A DNA stretch of 64,000 bases, taken from positions 148,832 through 212,831 of the forward strand of contig NZ_AUMN01000006.1 of NCBI RefSeq assembly GCF_000430705.1. The letters run 5' to 3'. Made by a program: the position numbers and the translations under genes. Positions 43,965 through 53,272 of the stretch are shown piece after piece (positions within the stretch are counted from its first letter, which is position 1; each line of letters opens with the position of its first letter). The notes beneath the pieces are model-generated. The model had not been told where the DNA came from. It saw only the letters and a program-made list of their open reading frames with translations, and ran no database searches. Source of the stretch: Arthrobacter castelli DSM 16402. GTDB lineage: Bacteria > Actinomycetota > Actinomycetes > Actinomycetales > Micrococcaceae.

Positions 43965-45548
43965 ATGACTGAGCTCCAGAATGCGACGTTTCGAGGAACC
44001 GGGGTGGGCTGGGAGCAGACGCAGACGCCTCCCAGGCCCCCCTCGTCCGATGGCATCACGCAGGAAGAACCCGGGACCTCGGCGGAAACTTACGAAACTC
44101 TTGAGGCATCCCCGAAAGCACCTGCATCCGGCGCAGCGTGGAGCCGGCACTATCGGAGAATTTTGGTCTTGAGCGATACGGTTGCCATCACAATCGCGCT
44201 GATGGCGACGAGTCTGACCCTCGCCGCTTCAGGCCGTGCTTCAGCGACGGGTTCGGGAACCAGCCTTCTGCTCACGGCACTGTTTGTCTTTGTGGTGTGG
44301 GAATCCATGATGGCCCTCTTTAGGACCAGGGATTCTCGCGTGGTTGGAGTTGGCGCGGGGGAGTATAAGAGAGTCGTGCGCTGCTGCGCAGCTACGGCCG
44401 GTTTGCTGGCCGTAGCGGTGCTGATTGTGGATGGAGCGGTCGGCCGTGAGTATATATTCCTTACCGTGCCGCTGGGCGGATTGCTCGTATTGTTCAGCCG
44501 CTGGGGGTGGCGCCAGTGGTTAACACGAGAACGCAAGTATGGCCACTATCTGTCACGGGTCGTAGTCCTCGGACAGGCGGAGGACGTCCGGTATGTTATC
44601 CGCCAAATCACCACGAAGTCGGGAGCAGCATACGAGGTCGTGGGAGCGGTGCTTGACGGGGACGCTCACCAGACAATGATCAACACCGGTACCCACAGCG
44701 TCCCCGTGATTGGTGCCATGGACCACGTGGCTGACGCCGTAGGAACCATTGGAGCTGATGCGGTTGTGGTCGCTGGGCATCTGAGCCGTGGCAGTGCCTA
44801 TGTCCGTGAGTTGGGGTGGAAACTGGAATCGACGTCGACGGAACTTGTGCTGGCGTCTTCCTTGACCAATGTCGCGGGCCCAAGAATACATATGCGACCG
44901 GTCGAGGGCCTGCCCCTGATGCACGTCGAGTTGCCGTATTTCACCGGAGGCCGCCACATAGCTAAACGGGCGGTGGACATCTTGGTCTCCGGGCTGGCGC
45001 TGGTGATTCTGACGCCGTTGCTCATCTCGCTGGGCCTTCTCATCAAGAAGGGCAGCCCGGGGGATGCCTTGTTCTGTCAGCAGCGGGTAGGCAGGCAGGG
45101 GGACACCTTCCGGATGTACAAGTTCCGCTCAATGGTGGAATCCGCGGAACAGGCTTTGCCCGACCTAGTAGACGGAAACGAAGGCGCAGGGCCTCTGTTC
45201 AAAATGAAGCACGATCCGCGCATCACACGGATCGGCGCCTGGCTGCGGAAATTCTCATTGGACGAGCTCCCGCAGTTCTACAATGTCCTCAGGGGCGATA
45301 TGTCGCTTGTGGGCCCACGGCCTCCTCTTCCAAGGGAAGTCGCGGACTACCAGGGGCATGTGCACCGTCGGTTGTTTATCAAGCCAGGGATCACCGGTCT
45401 GTGGCAAGTCAATGGACGCTCCGACCTTGACTGGGAAGAAAGCGTGCGCTTGGACCTCTACTACGTTGAAAATTGGTCGATTACCGGTGATTTAATGATC
45501 ATGTGGCGCACTGTGAAGGTGATGCTCAAGCACGAAGGTGCTTATTGA
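43965..45548 (+). CDS. polyprenyl-phosphate sugar-1-phosphate transferase (initiating exopolysaccharide transferase)
   Basis: 527 residues from the ATG with GGGCGGGAT upstream. Four N-terminal membrane segments (VAITIALMATSLTLA, SLLLTALFVFVVWESMMALF, AGLLAVAVLIVDG, FLTVPLGGLLVLFSRW). A central Rossmann-like part follows (VVLGQAEDVRYVIRQITT). The C-terminal bacterial sugar transferase domain carries KRAVDILVSGLALVILTP, the catalytic FRMYKFRSM, and GPRPPLPREVADY. It transfers a sugar-1-phosphate to undecaprenyl phosphate at the inner membrane, the first step of repeat-unit assembly. Confidence 0.94.
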   Translation: MTELQNATFRGTGVGWEQTQTPPRPPSSDGITQEEPGTSAETYETLEASPKAPASGAAWSRHYRRILVLSDTVAITIALMATSLTLAASGRASATGSGTSLLLTALFVFVVWESMMALFRTRDSRVVGVGAGEYKRVVRCCAATAGLLAVAVLIVDGAVGREYIFLTVPLGGLLVLFSRWGWRQWLTRERKYGHYLSRVVVLGQAEDVRYVIRQITTKSGAAYEVVGAVLDGDAHQTMINTGTHSVPVIGAMDHVADAVGTIGADAVVVAGHLSRGSAYVRELGWKLESTSTELVLASSLTNVAGPRIHMRPVEGLPLMHVELPYFTGGRHIAKRAVDILVSGLALVILTPLLISLGLLIKKGSPGDALFCQQRVGRQGDTFRMYKFRSMVESAEQALPDLVDGNEGAGPLFKMKHDPRITRIGAWLRKFSLDELPQFYNVLRGDMSLVGPRPPLPREVADYQGHVHRRLFIKPGITGLWQVNGRSDLDWEESVRLDLYYVENWSITGDLMIMWRTVKVMLKHEGAY

Positions 45549-45593
45549 CCGGCTCGAAGATACCTACTGCACGGACTGTCCGTCGGCCGGCAA

Positions 45594-46313
45594 TTACTGC
45601 CATCTCCATTCCCAACCATAGGAACCCTCGAAGCCGCCCATCCGAAACGAGGCCGCGCCACTGCCCTCTGGGACATCGAGAATGATGAGTCCTTCTGCAT
45701 TGTCACCGGGCGCCACAGGGGAGGGCAGCAGGTCTTCTTCAGGCACACAGCCGGCGCTATTTCCAACGGGGTCCGAAACGCGCTTCCCGTCCGGTCCCCA
45801 AACCGTAAACTGGCGGTTCGACATGGTGAAATTTGGCCATCCCGATTCGGTGAGTTCAGGGTGGGCGTCCACGGAGAAATGTATGGCTACATACTGCCCG
45901 TTTGCAGAGGGACGGGCGGTCTCTGCCGGACAGTCGAAGTCGGTGATGAGATCCTTAGCCTTAAACCCGACAAATTCAGTGCCATCAAGAGAGTTGAAGG
46001 AACTGTCCTCGCTAACGTCTTCTACTATATTCCCTCGCTTGTTCAAATCAAGCTTGGCCAGTGGATTTTGCTGTTTCGTCGAATCCTGCTGGCGCTTATC
46101 CGCGCTTGGCGGGGGCGTAGCGGCGTTGCCATCCAGAGCCTTTTCCGACTTTGTTTGGTCTGTCGGCCTGCTTTGAACTGAATGTCCGGAGGTGCTTGAA
46201 GTATCCGGAGATGTGGATCCTTCGGAAACCGGCTCCGGGTCATTTGAACAGGCGCTTACACCTGCAGCGAGAGATCCGATAGCAATAAGTGTCAGGAAAC
46301 GGGACTGGCGCAT
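45594..46313 (-). CDS. lipoprotein with DUF4352-like domain
   Basis: 239 residues from the ATG with TAGGAG 7 nt upstream. Lipobox LAAGVSAC at residues 14-21 marks a lipoprotein. A Ser/Thr/Pro/Glu-rich linker follows, then a beta-sandwich domain (GQYVAIHFSVDAHPELTESG, FTMSNRQFTVWGPDGKRV, LPSPVAPGDNAEGLIILDVP) resembling DUF4352/telokin-like envelope modules. Convergent with the initiating transferase. Possibly surface-anchored and interacting with the polymer; function unknown. Confidence 0.8.
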   Translation of the reverse strand: MRQSRFLTLIAIGSLAAGVSACSNDPEPVSEGSTSPDTSSTSGHSVQSRPTDQTKSEKALDGNAATPPPSADKRQQDSTKQQNPLAKLDLNKRGNIVEDVSEDSSFNSLDGTEFVGFKAKDLITDFDCPAETARPSANGQYVAIHFSVDAHPELTESGWPNFTMSNRQFTVWGPDGKRVSDPVGNSAGCVPEEDLLPSPVAPGDNAEGLIILDVPEGSGAASFRMGGFEGSYGWEWRWQ

Positions 46314-46441
46314 CGTGGCTCCTAGAAGAATCGCCGGTAAGAAATCCGACTCTGATGCTCCAATTCTACGTGAATTCAGTCTTGGATGGAACGCCATATT
46401 CAATTCAGGACTGAAGTATCGCGCCGTCCACCAGATGCTTG

Positions 46442-46640
46442 CTAACGCAAATATTTTCGGCTGTCCACCAAGGCCGCACGCACATTCATGAAGATATCCG
46501 ACGCAACGTCTGGCTGGAAGGCGTCGAGCGTTTCCAGGCTTGAACCCAAATAGGTATTCAGGGCGTCGTGCCTGTAGTTGAAGGGAGGTTTTGCCCCGAT
46601 GCCTGTAGCGGGGTCTATGAATGTCAGCAGCAGGCACCGC
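46442..46640 (-). pseudogene. C-terminal fragment of a GH26-like hydrolase paralogue
   Basis: The last ~55 codons (YRHDALNTYLGSSLETLDAF, then FQPDVASDIFMNVRAALVDS) match the C-terminus of the hydrolase at 48843-50495 (SDSLNAFQAYVTEDIFMSAR, AALLNSR). No catalytic part remains. Indicates a former second hydrolase or a duplication between here and the Wzz gene. Confidence 0.65.
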
Positions 46641-46759
46641 TCCGGGATCAGTACTAATGCATCCGTGGACACATTCAGGTGCAAACTGTGACCTATCCCG
46701 TGCCGGGGCCTTCCAAAATACCGCACGCCACCGTCACCGACCTTGCGTGGTTGGTACAA

Positions 46760-48379
46760 CTAGGCGTTCGAATGTTCTTCAGTTCGTGGTCCGCTGCCGG
46801 TTGTGTGGGGCTCGTGCTGTTGAGTCGGCAACGGCTCCGCACTGGCTGGGACGCTTGTTCCGCCTGCCTGCGACCGGCGGCTTGGCTTACGTTCTATCAC
46901 CGCTCCAACTACGGGCGTTGGCTGCCGTTGCATTGCATCGAGGGAAATTACTATGTCAGCTGCAGTTGATTTGTTCACCGGAGCGACTACCAAGACCTTG
47001 CTGCACTGTTTTGCAATGGCTGCAGCCATGGATGTATAGGCAGGTGGACCGGCTATGAGCAAGACATGAGTTTCGAGTGCCAGTGACTCGATCACTGTTT
47101 CCAAACGGGGACCCTGAACGAGGGAAGTAAGATTCCCGGGATTGCTTCCAATCCCCAGGATGCGCGGACCATTGCCGACTGTATGCAATAAACTCCCAGT
47201 GCTTTCAAGTTCGTAATCACCTGAGAGGAGGTCAGTGAGTCCTGGGCCCGTGACGTCATGCTGCAAGACAGACTCCGGGTCCGCTTGAACGACGATAGTG
47301 GAGATATCGGACTGGGCCAAGGCTGTCGCCAACCCGGACGAGATGCGGTCGGAAGAAGAACCCGCGATAACTCCTGTGAGCAAAACGGTGGAGTGGGGAT
47401 AACCTGTTGATGCGTACAGTCCATCGCGTAACAGCCGGTACTCTTCCAGCTGGTCGGACGAATACGAGCCAGCCTGCCACGGCGTCACTTCTCCGAATAC
47501 TGGTTCCAGCCCGGCAGCGGCTATGTCATCTGCCGCACGAATTCGTTTATCCAAATGTTCCAAGAGTAAGGCGAGGAGCACACCTGTCGCTCCGGCCCCT
47601 AAAATGAGGCCGCAGGCAATCAGCCACGGGCTGATCCCGGTAGGCGACTTGGGCAGGCTGGCGGGGTTAATTATGTCGCCAGGGGATCCACTCGCTGCAA
47701 CCGCATCCGTTCGTTCGACTCGCACCTGAGCCAATTGACCGGAGTAAATTTGGATCTGTTCTTCAAGTTTAAGAATCTCGGTTTCGCGTGGTTCCGCAGC
47801 ATCCCGAGCTTGCTTCAGGGCCGCGGTCGCTTCGTCGAGCATCTCGGAAATCGAACTGATTTGCTGGTCCCACCGACCGCTCTGGGCATCAAGCGCCCGT
47901 GAAGCACGCTCTTGCCGGTACTGCAGGTAGGCCTCCGCTAAGGCCTGCGCCCCCAACTGTGCTTGCTCCGGTGTGTCAGCGCTATAGTGAATATTGATTA
48001 CTTGAGTGTTGGAGGGAACTTCTGTGGTTAGCTGCTCCGCGGTGTTATCGCTGAACTTGCCGCCTTTGGACTTAACTATTCCGGAGGCGAGTCCGATCAC
48101 GCGGTCGGTATGTACCAGGCCAGCTTCGGTAGTCAAGGCCGCCAACTGTTCTGTCCGGGAGTCCGGCGTGCTCGGAGAGTACGGGTTTCCGGTCATGGGC
48201 TCAAGGAAAATCACACTCGTCGACTGGTACTGCGGTTGATAGGAAATCAGATAACCTGCGGCCGCCAGAATCCCCATCAGGATGGTTGCTACTATGATTT
48301 TCCAGCGGCGGCGAAGGGACCGGCTTGCAAACGCCGGTCGTGGAGCAGATGTATCCACTGTGTTCCCCCAATTCGTCAC
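46760..48379 (-). CDS. Wzz/BY-kinase-like chain-length protein with degenerate kinase domain
   Basis: 539 residues. N-terminal Wzz domain with flanking membrane helices (WKIIVATILMGILAAAGYLI and PWLIACGLILGAGATGVLLA) and a periplasmic coiled coil (QQISSISEMLDEATAALKQA, EILKLEEQIQIYSGQLAQV). The C-terminal domain aligns with capsular tyrosine autokinases, but the P-loop reads GVIAGSSSDRISSGL without the Lys of GxxxGKS. The Walker A' site reads VVQADPES, and no C-terminal Tyr cluster exists. Probably a regulatory pseudokinase. GTG start without a clear Shine-Dalgarno. Confidence 0.88.
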   Translation of the reverse strand: MTNWGNTVDTSAPRPAFASRSLRRRWKIIVATILMGILAAAGYLISYQPQYQSTSVIFLEPMTGNPYSPSTPDSRTEQLAALTTEAGLVHTDRVIGLASGIVKSKGGKFSDNTAEQLTTEVPSNTQVINIHYSADTPEQAQLGAQALAEAYLQYRQERASRALDAQSGRWDQQISSISEMLDEATAALKQARDAAEPRETEILKLEEQIQIYSGQLAQVRVERTDAVAASGSPGDIINPASLPKSPTGISPWLIACGLILGAGATGVLLALLLEHLDKRIRAADDIAAAGLEPVFGEVTPWQAGSYSSDQLEEYRLLRDGLYASTGYPHSTVLLTGVIAGSSSDRISSGLATALAQSDISTIVVQADPESVLQHDVTGPGLTDLLSGDYELESTGSLLHTVGNGPRILGIGSNPGNLTSLVQGPRLETVIESLALETHVLLIAGPPAYTSMAAAIAKQCSKVLVVAPVNKSTAADIVISLDAMQRQPTPVVGAVIERKPSRRSQAGGTSVPASAEPLPTQQHEPHTTGSGPRTEEHSNA

Positions 48380-48842
48380 TCACTCTGTGCTAGCGAGTAC
48401 TACTGGGCTTATTATGACACAAGGACGTCTTGCCTACTAGACCGGGACGATTCATTGGTTCGTTGCGTAAGGGCGTTTAGAAGTCGAAAAGATGCTCTGA
48501 CAGGGGAAGGCAGAGGTTCCTAAGCCCTTTTTCCTGTGTCATGAAGCGCGCCAGCGTGAGGTGCCAGAATCTGATCGACCTGGTCTTCTCGCTGTAACTG
48601 GCCGCGCTTACGACTGCAGCCGGACAATGGGGCGGGGCCATTAGACAGTGGCGCCACCGGCTTTCGCAGCCACCAGTACGGTCATCATAGGCAAGGTCCA
48701 AGCTGCTATCCGCTCTGGACGGCACTCAGCGTCAGCTGTTCGGAACCTAGTCTCACATTAACAGTCGAACCATCGGTTCAACCTGCCCCGCCCCTCACCG
48801 CGGCACCGATGAAAGATCGGTTGCCGGCCTAAGGAGAAAGCG
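48380..48842. other. non-coding interval upstream of the Wzz gene
   Basis: 463 bp, no convincing gene. Near its left end the minus strand carries CATAAT and CCCAGTAGTACTCGC, a variant of the LuxR box, within 35 nt of the Wzz start. The spacing to any -10 differs from promoters B and C. A similar upstream sequence (TGTGTCATA..) recurs before the decayed Wzz copy at 52272-52619. Confidence 0.5.
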
Positions 48843-50495
48843 TCAGCGACTGTTCAACAACGCGGCTCTCGCACTCATGAATATGTCCTCCGTGACGTAG
48901 GCCTGGAATGCATTGAGGCTATCACTAGCTGAGCCGATATGGGTTTCTCCGGACATATAGGGCTCGCCCGAGGGGTAGTAACCATCTGAATTCCAATAGA
49001 CCAAGGCCTTGATCTTGGGGTATTTCTTCAGCTGCTGCGCTGCCGTCTCGAAGAATTGATTCTTGAAGTCGGGATGTTCGGAGGACTCCTCCACGCCCCA
49101 TTCGCCGAGCATTTGTGGCTTATTCGGATAGTTCTCTGCCGCCCAGTTGTAGAACCCAGGCCACGATGACCCACCATGAGTGCGGTTGACGAGGCCGGAG
49201 AAGTCGGTCAGCCAGATAGGAGGTTTCCCGAAAGAATACGAGTCCTGGGCGATCCAATCGACGACATCGTTTCCGGGATACAGATCGTCGAACCAAGGCT
49301 TGGTACCCCATTTTGCGCTGCCGACATAGTTCATGACAGTGACCATATTGTCTACACCGTTCTCACGGAGGAGCGAGACAACGTGCCTGAAGAAGGCGCG
49401 GAAGTCAGCTGCCGTTTGGCCGGAGCCAGGCGATTGGTCGACTTCATCTTCCATCTCGGCATTGAGCGAAAGGAAGAATGGTTCATGGGCATTCGCTTTC
49501 ATATGATCAGCCAGCCGCAGGAGGAAGTCGTCAGCGGCTCCATTGGCAACTTGGCGCCATGTGAGTCCGTTTGGCTTCCAATTGAAGAAGAGAATCCGTT
49601 GTGCGTCGGGCTCGTTCTGACGGTTCAAATGACGCTGATTCGGGAACATATCGGACTGGCCACGCTCGTAGAAGTGCGCTATATCCATCGTTCGTCCGGC
49701 AGTCTCTTCGAATTCCAAAAGTGTTCGATTCCAGGGTTCCCCATGGATGGGACTGGACGAAGCTCCGAATAAAGTACCGCAACTTGGGACGAGGATTTCG
49801 GATAAGGTGCAGTTTGCTGGGGCGTCATTCTGCAGTGAGTCTGTAGACTCCGGGGTGGCGCTAACGGACCCATTGCCCGACTCAACCATGAGTTTCGGCG
49901 CCGAGACCTCGGTGGCTTCCTTAGAAGCGATGCGGGTTATGCCGCCGTCGGTACGGATCAATGCCAGAGATATGGCTCCGCCGCCGGCGTCCAGGCCCTT
50001 TAACGGAACTGAGAGACGATCCTGGTTGTCAGCAACGGTGGCTTGGCCAAGGAAATCGCCCAGTTCAGGCGCATTGCCCGAGCTGAGGTCGCGTTCATCC
50101 CATGAATTGGACACTTGGTGCACCTTGATGGTGCCTGCCGTTCCGCCGTGTAGGCTCAAGTTCAAAGTGGCAGCGACGTCACTGCCTGATACACCGGCGA
50201 ACTTGAGGTATCCGATCTTGTCGTCCCAACCATCGTACCCGACAGAAACCTTTGCAGCGTCTCCATTGGTTCGGTCGGACAGCGAGGATACATCATAGGT
50301 GTCAGCAATACTGCTTGTTGCCTCGTCGGCTGCGTTTGCCGAAGGCGGGCTGGGCACACTCGCGGGCACGAGCAGGGCCATGACGGCCACGGTCGCGACC
50401 ACCGCTAACCACAACCTTGCTGGCCCGGTCAATCCAAACAGCTTCTGGGATGAAGAGGGGGGTCTCATATAGCCATTTTGCTTTCCAGTCGCCAA
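48843..50495 (-). CDS. secreted GH26-like glycoside hydrolase with N-terminal carbohydrate-binding-like domain
   Basis: 550 residues. Signal peptide/anchor (LWLAVVATVAVMALLVPASV). A beta-sandwich resembling DNRLRE/CBM6-type domains (about 60-205: DTYDVSSLSDRTNGDAAKVS, GYLKFAGVSGSDVAATLNLS). Then a TIM-barrel hydrolase (about 235-550) with GEPWNRTLLEFEETAGRTMD, FFLSLNAEMEDEVDQ (candidate acid/base Glu), VDWIAQDSYSF and QMLGEWGVEESS (candidate nucleophile Glu). GH26 members cleave beta-mannans or related glycans, and such enzymes occur in polymer clusters to trim or release product. Confidence 0.82.
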   Translation of the reverse strand: MATGKQNGYMRPPSSSQKLFGLTGPARLWLAVVATVAVMALLVPASVPSPPSANAADEATSSIADTYDVSSLSDRTNGDAAKVSVGYDGWDDKIGYLKFAGVSGSDVAATLNLSLHGGTAGTIKVHQVSNSWDERDLSSGNAPELGDFLGQATVADNQDRLSVPLKGLDAGGGAISLALIRTDGGITRIASKEATEVSAPKLMVESGNGSVSATPESTDSLQNDAPANCTLSEILVPSCGTLFGASSSPIHGEPWNRTLLEFEETAGRTMDIAHFYERGQSDMFPNQRHLNRQNEPDAQRILFFNWKPNGLTWRQVANGAADDFLLRLADHMKANAHEPFFLSLNAEMEDEVDQSPGSGQTAADFRAFFRHVVSLLRENGVDNMVTVMNYVGSAKWGTKPWFDDLYPGNDVVDWIAQDSYSFGKPPIWLTDFSGLVNRTHGGSSWPGFYNWAAENYPNKPQMLGEWGVEESSEHPDFKNQFFETAAQQLKKYPKIKALVYWNSDGYYPSGEPYMSGETHIGSASDSLNAFQAYVTEDIFMSARAALLNSR

Positions 50496-50666
50496 CTCTT
50501 CGCCCCAGCTCGCAAGTGTTCACGCGACTTATCGTAGGTTGGTTATAGAACTGTAACCGAAGCAGATGAAGATCGAAAGTCCTGGACAAGGGTTCACAGA
50601 GAGTTCAGGTGTAGGTACGGCGACGAAAGCCGGTTCCACCGGCCGCTCGAGGCAGGACAAGAGTGC

Positions 50667-52259
50667 TCATTCTTCTTGGTCGCCTCTCACGGATGAGATA
50701 GTCCGCTGACGACGAAGGGTTGACAGGGCCAGTGGTCCGCGGGCCTTCCAAACCATAGCCATGAGGGCGATGCACGAAGCACCGAAAACGATAATGACTG
50801 CCTCCAGATTCAAGTCGAACCAAGTGGTCGTGGCGAAATTAATAAGGCCGATCAAGAGCAGAGAAGCACCAATGATCAAAACGTGTCGTGCTATGAGCGT
50901 GAAATGCAGAAGCCGCCTGACCTGAAGAAAGCACAGCAGGTTCCGGAGAACAATGGCAACGGCCCATGAAATCGCCGCGCCGGTGATCCCGATCCGTGGC
51001 ACCAGAATAAGGCACAGCACGAGGTCGGCAGCAAGAGCGATCGTCATATTCAGCAGTGACAGACCACTTCGGCCCGCCGTGATGAGAATGACATCGACCG
51101 GTCCGATAGCAGTCGCGAAGAGCATTGCGGTGGCCAGAATTTGCAGGACCAGTGCCCCTGATGCATACTCCGAACCGAAAATTGCGCCGAGGAGGAACTC
51201 GGCATGGGCCGCGATCATGAGATAGACCGGCCAGACCAGAGTGACGATCCAAAGTGTAAGTTGGCGCCCCACCACGTTGACAGCATGAGTTTTGCCTTGC
51301 GCCAGCAAGCGCGCCAACTGCGGGACGCTGACCTGATTCATAGCTGTACTGGCCAATTGGCCGATGACGAGGAACCTGGTCGCTGCCGTGTAGATTGCTC
51401 CAGCCCCTGGACCGGCCAGAGCAGTCACAACCGCCACGTCGGCACGTTGAAGGCCAACCTGTGCAATGCGGGTAAACCCGCGTGGGATTGTGAACTTCCA
51501 GAAAGCGCGGATATCGGACGTCTGCGCGGAGGGGGCGTTGCTGGGCGATAGATCGGGGGATCCTCCACCATGGCCATTGGGCAGGCATAATAGTGCGGCG
51601 GCAAGACCGATGACGTAAGGGGCCACCCAAGCTCCCGCCAACCATTCCGGGCCAGCGCTGAGAAGACCGGCGACGGCTACCAATGCCACTTGAAGGAGTG
51701 GGCGGAACAACCGTTCGATAACAATGGTGGGGCGCATTCGCCGGTGGCCTCGAGTGATCGCCAGCGTTATTTCATATGCAGTTGCGATCGGGATCGTGAT
51801 CGCAAAGATCCGAATCATCGATGCCGTTGCGGCTTTCCCATTAGCGTCGGCCAGGAGGCCGGCCAAGGGGTTGGCAAGGGTCACACCAGCCACCAGCACG
51901 ATGAGGCTTGCCAGAACAGCTGCGGAGACGCCGAAGAGAACGATCCGTCGATTAGCGTTCAGGCGCCCAAGAGCTATGTTCCATGCCAGGAATCGAACCA
52001 GGCCGTTGTCAACACCGAGGCGTGCTACAGCAGCGCAGATGAGGAAGATGGACGAAACGGCGAATATCTGCCCTGCAGTCTGGATTGCCCATAAATGGGT
52101 AATAAGTACGACAAGAGTAAAATTTGCGACGGCCGCTACACCCGTCGCAATAATGTTGGCACCTCCCGATCTGGCAATAGCGGTGACTGCGCCCCCAGTG
52201 TGCCGTTCACTCTCCGGTTTGCCGGTCGGGCTGGTCGCCCCGGTATTTCTGGTCGTCAT
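50667..52259 (-). CDS. Wzx-type polysaccharide flippase/transporter
   Basis: 530 residues with about 14 hydrophobic segments (NIIATGVAAVANFTLVVLIT, AVLASLIVLVAGVTL, LLQVALVAVAGLLSA, IVTLVWPVYLMIAAHAEFLL, FIARHVLIIGASLLLIGLIN). This is the MATE/MOP-superfamily pattern of polysaccharide biosynthesis flippases. It would translocate the undecaprenyl-linked repeat unit to the outer face. Transcribed opposite to the initiating transferase; the following gene on that strand is the GH26-like hydrolase. Confidence 0.9.
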   Translation of the reverse strand: MTTRNTGATSPTGKPESERHTGGAVTAIARSGGANIIATGVAAVANFTLVVLITHLWAIQTAGQIFAVSSIFLICAAVARLGVDNGLVRFLAWNIALGRLNANRRIVLFGVSAAVLASLIVLVAGVTLANPLAGLLADANGKAATASMIRIFAITIPIATAYEITLAITRGHRRMRPTIVIERLFRPLLQVALVAVAGLLSAGPEWLAGAWVAPYVIGLAAALLCLPNGHGGGSPDLSPSNAPSAQTSDIRAFWKFTIPRGFTRIAQVGLQRADVAVVTALAGPGAGAIYTAATRFLVIGQLASTAMNQVSVPQLARLLAQGKTHAVNVVGRQLTLWIVTLVWPVYLMIAAHAEFLLGAIFGSEYASGALVLQILATAMLFATAIGPVDVILITAGRSGLSLLNMTIALAADLVLCLILVPRIGITGAAISWAVAIVLRNLLCFLQVRRLLHFTLIARHVLIIGASLLLIGLINFATTTWFDLNLEAVIIVFGASCIALMAMVWKARGPLALSTLRRQRTISSVRGDQEE

Positions 52260-52271
52260 ACCGTTTTGTAT

Positions 52272-52619
52272 CTAGACCAGAGGTCCCTGTTTGGTTTGGG
52301 TCCCCTGAGTGGAGGTGTCGTGGCGCGGAGTGCCACTTAGTGGTCTCTTCCCAACCAGATCGGCGAACAGTCGGGGACTTGTGGCAAATTTGACCGGCCC
52401 GGTTCGAAATTGCGGCGTCGTTGGAGGATAAAGATTGGCCGTCGTCGGTTGTGGAAAAGTTGCGTTGGGCAGCTGATGCTGGGGTTTCTGGAGTGCCAAA
52501 CCGGCTACGGCCATACCAATGGCCAGAGGGATCGCCTCCCAGCGGTGGCCCAGGGGACGGCTCACAAACGCTGGCTGTGGAACAGACGTATCCAATGAAT
52601 CCCCCATTTTCCAAACCAC
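52272..52619 (-). pseudogene. decayed paralogue of the Wzz gene N-terminus
   Basis: The first ~85 codons parallel the Wzz protein at 46760-48379: MGDSLDTSVPQPAFVSRPLG against WGNTVDTSAPRPAFASRSLR, then a shortened membrane stretch (AIGMAVAGLALQKPQHQL) and NLYPPTTPQFRTG against NPYSPSTPDSRTE. Frame and similarity are lost afterwards. The upstream sequence is also duplicated. A dead copy beside the flippase gene. Confidence 0.7.
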
Positions 52620-52768
52620 TCGTGGCGGCGAGTGCTCTGCTATCAGTATGACACAGAGAAATCAAACTCGAATAGGTCCTGAGCAGACTTTTGCTTGACT
52701 TTCGGCTCTCACTTGAGCGGATAATTAGCCAAACGACTAGCTTCTAGTGGTCATCGTAGGGGGAACGA

Positions 52769-53272
52769 GTGACAAATCCCAGCAGCCCGGCCAGCTTCCG
52801 CGACATGGCCCCGCCAGATGAGCGGCACGTATTGCTTATTGCTTCAACTGGTGGGCACTTGGCGCAGTTGCTTGAGCTTAAGCCATGGTGGCAGATGTAC
52901 CGTCGCACGTGGGTCACTTTCGACAAAGCCGATGCAAGGTCCGCGTTGACTAACGAAGAAGTGGTCTTCGCACATCATCCAACCACGCGGAACGCCAAGA
53001 ACGCCGTACTAAACTTCTTTCTGGCTGTGCGATTCCTGCTCCGAAACAGACCTTCGTTGGTTGTGTCGACTGGAGCGGGCGTTGCTTTGCCCTTCTTCAT
53101 CGTGGCTCGCTTGTTTAACGTGCCGACCATCTATCTTGAAGTTTTTGACCGGGTGGATACCCACACCTTGAGCGGTTTGTTGTGCCGCCCCCTAGCGAGC
53201 GCGTTCTGTGTGCAGTGGCCCTCGCAACAGGACCTTTACCCGGGCTCCGAATGTATAGGAACCTTGTTGTGA
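52769..53272 (+). CDS. ALG14-like glycosyltransferase subunit (PssD/EpsF type)
   Basis: 167 residues. Begins with HVLLIASTGGHLAQLLELKP (the glycine-rich ALG14 motif), then TWVTFDKADARSAL, NFFLAVRFLLRNRPSLVVST and GAGVALPFFIVARLFNVPTI. ALG14-type proteins anchor and complete an ALG13-type catalytic subunit, which here is encoded by the next gene. The stop overlaps the next start as GTGA. It transfers a sugar to the lipid-linked intermediate at the inner membrane. Confidence 0.88.
   Translation: MTNPSSPASFRDMAPPDERHVLLIASTGGHLAQLLELKPWWQMYRRTWVTFDKADARSALTNEEVVFAHHPTTRNAKNAVLNFFLAVRFLLRNRPSLVVSTGAGVALPFFIVARLFNVPTIYLEVFDRVDTHTLSGLLCRPLASAFCVQWPSQQDLYPGSECIGTLL

Noticed and set aside
48745..48775. 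Minus-strand TGAGACTAGG resembling the TGAGACYG loop before the Wzz gene
   Set aside because: The loop core differs by an inserted A, and no matching inner stem or GCCGGCGG outer stem surrounds it.
53182..53268. Longer start for the glycosyltransferase-sulfotransferase fusion
   Set aside because: It would overlap the ALG14-like gene by 90 nt; the GTG at 53269 forms a GTGA overlap and precedes the family N-terminus.
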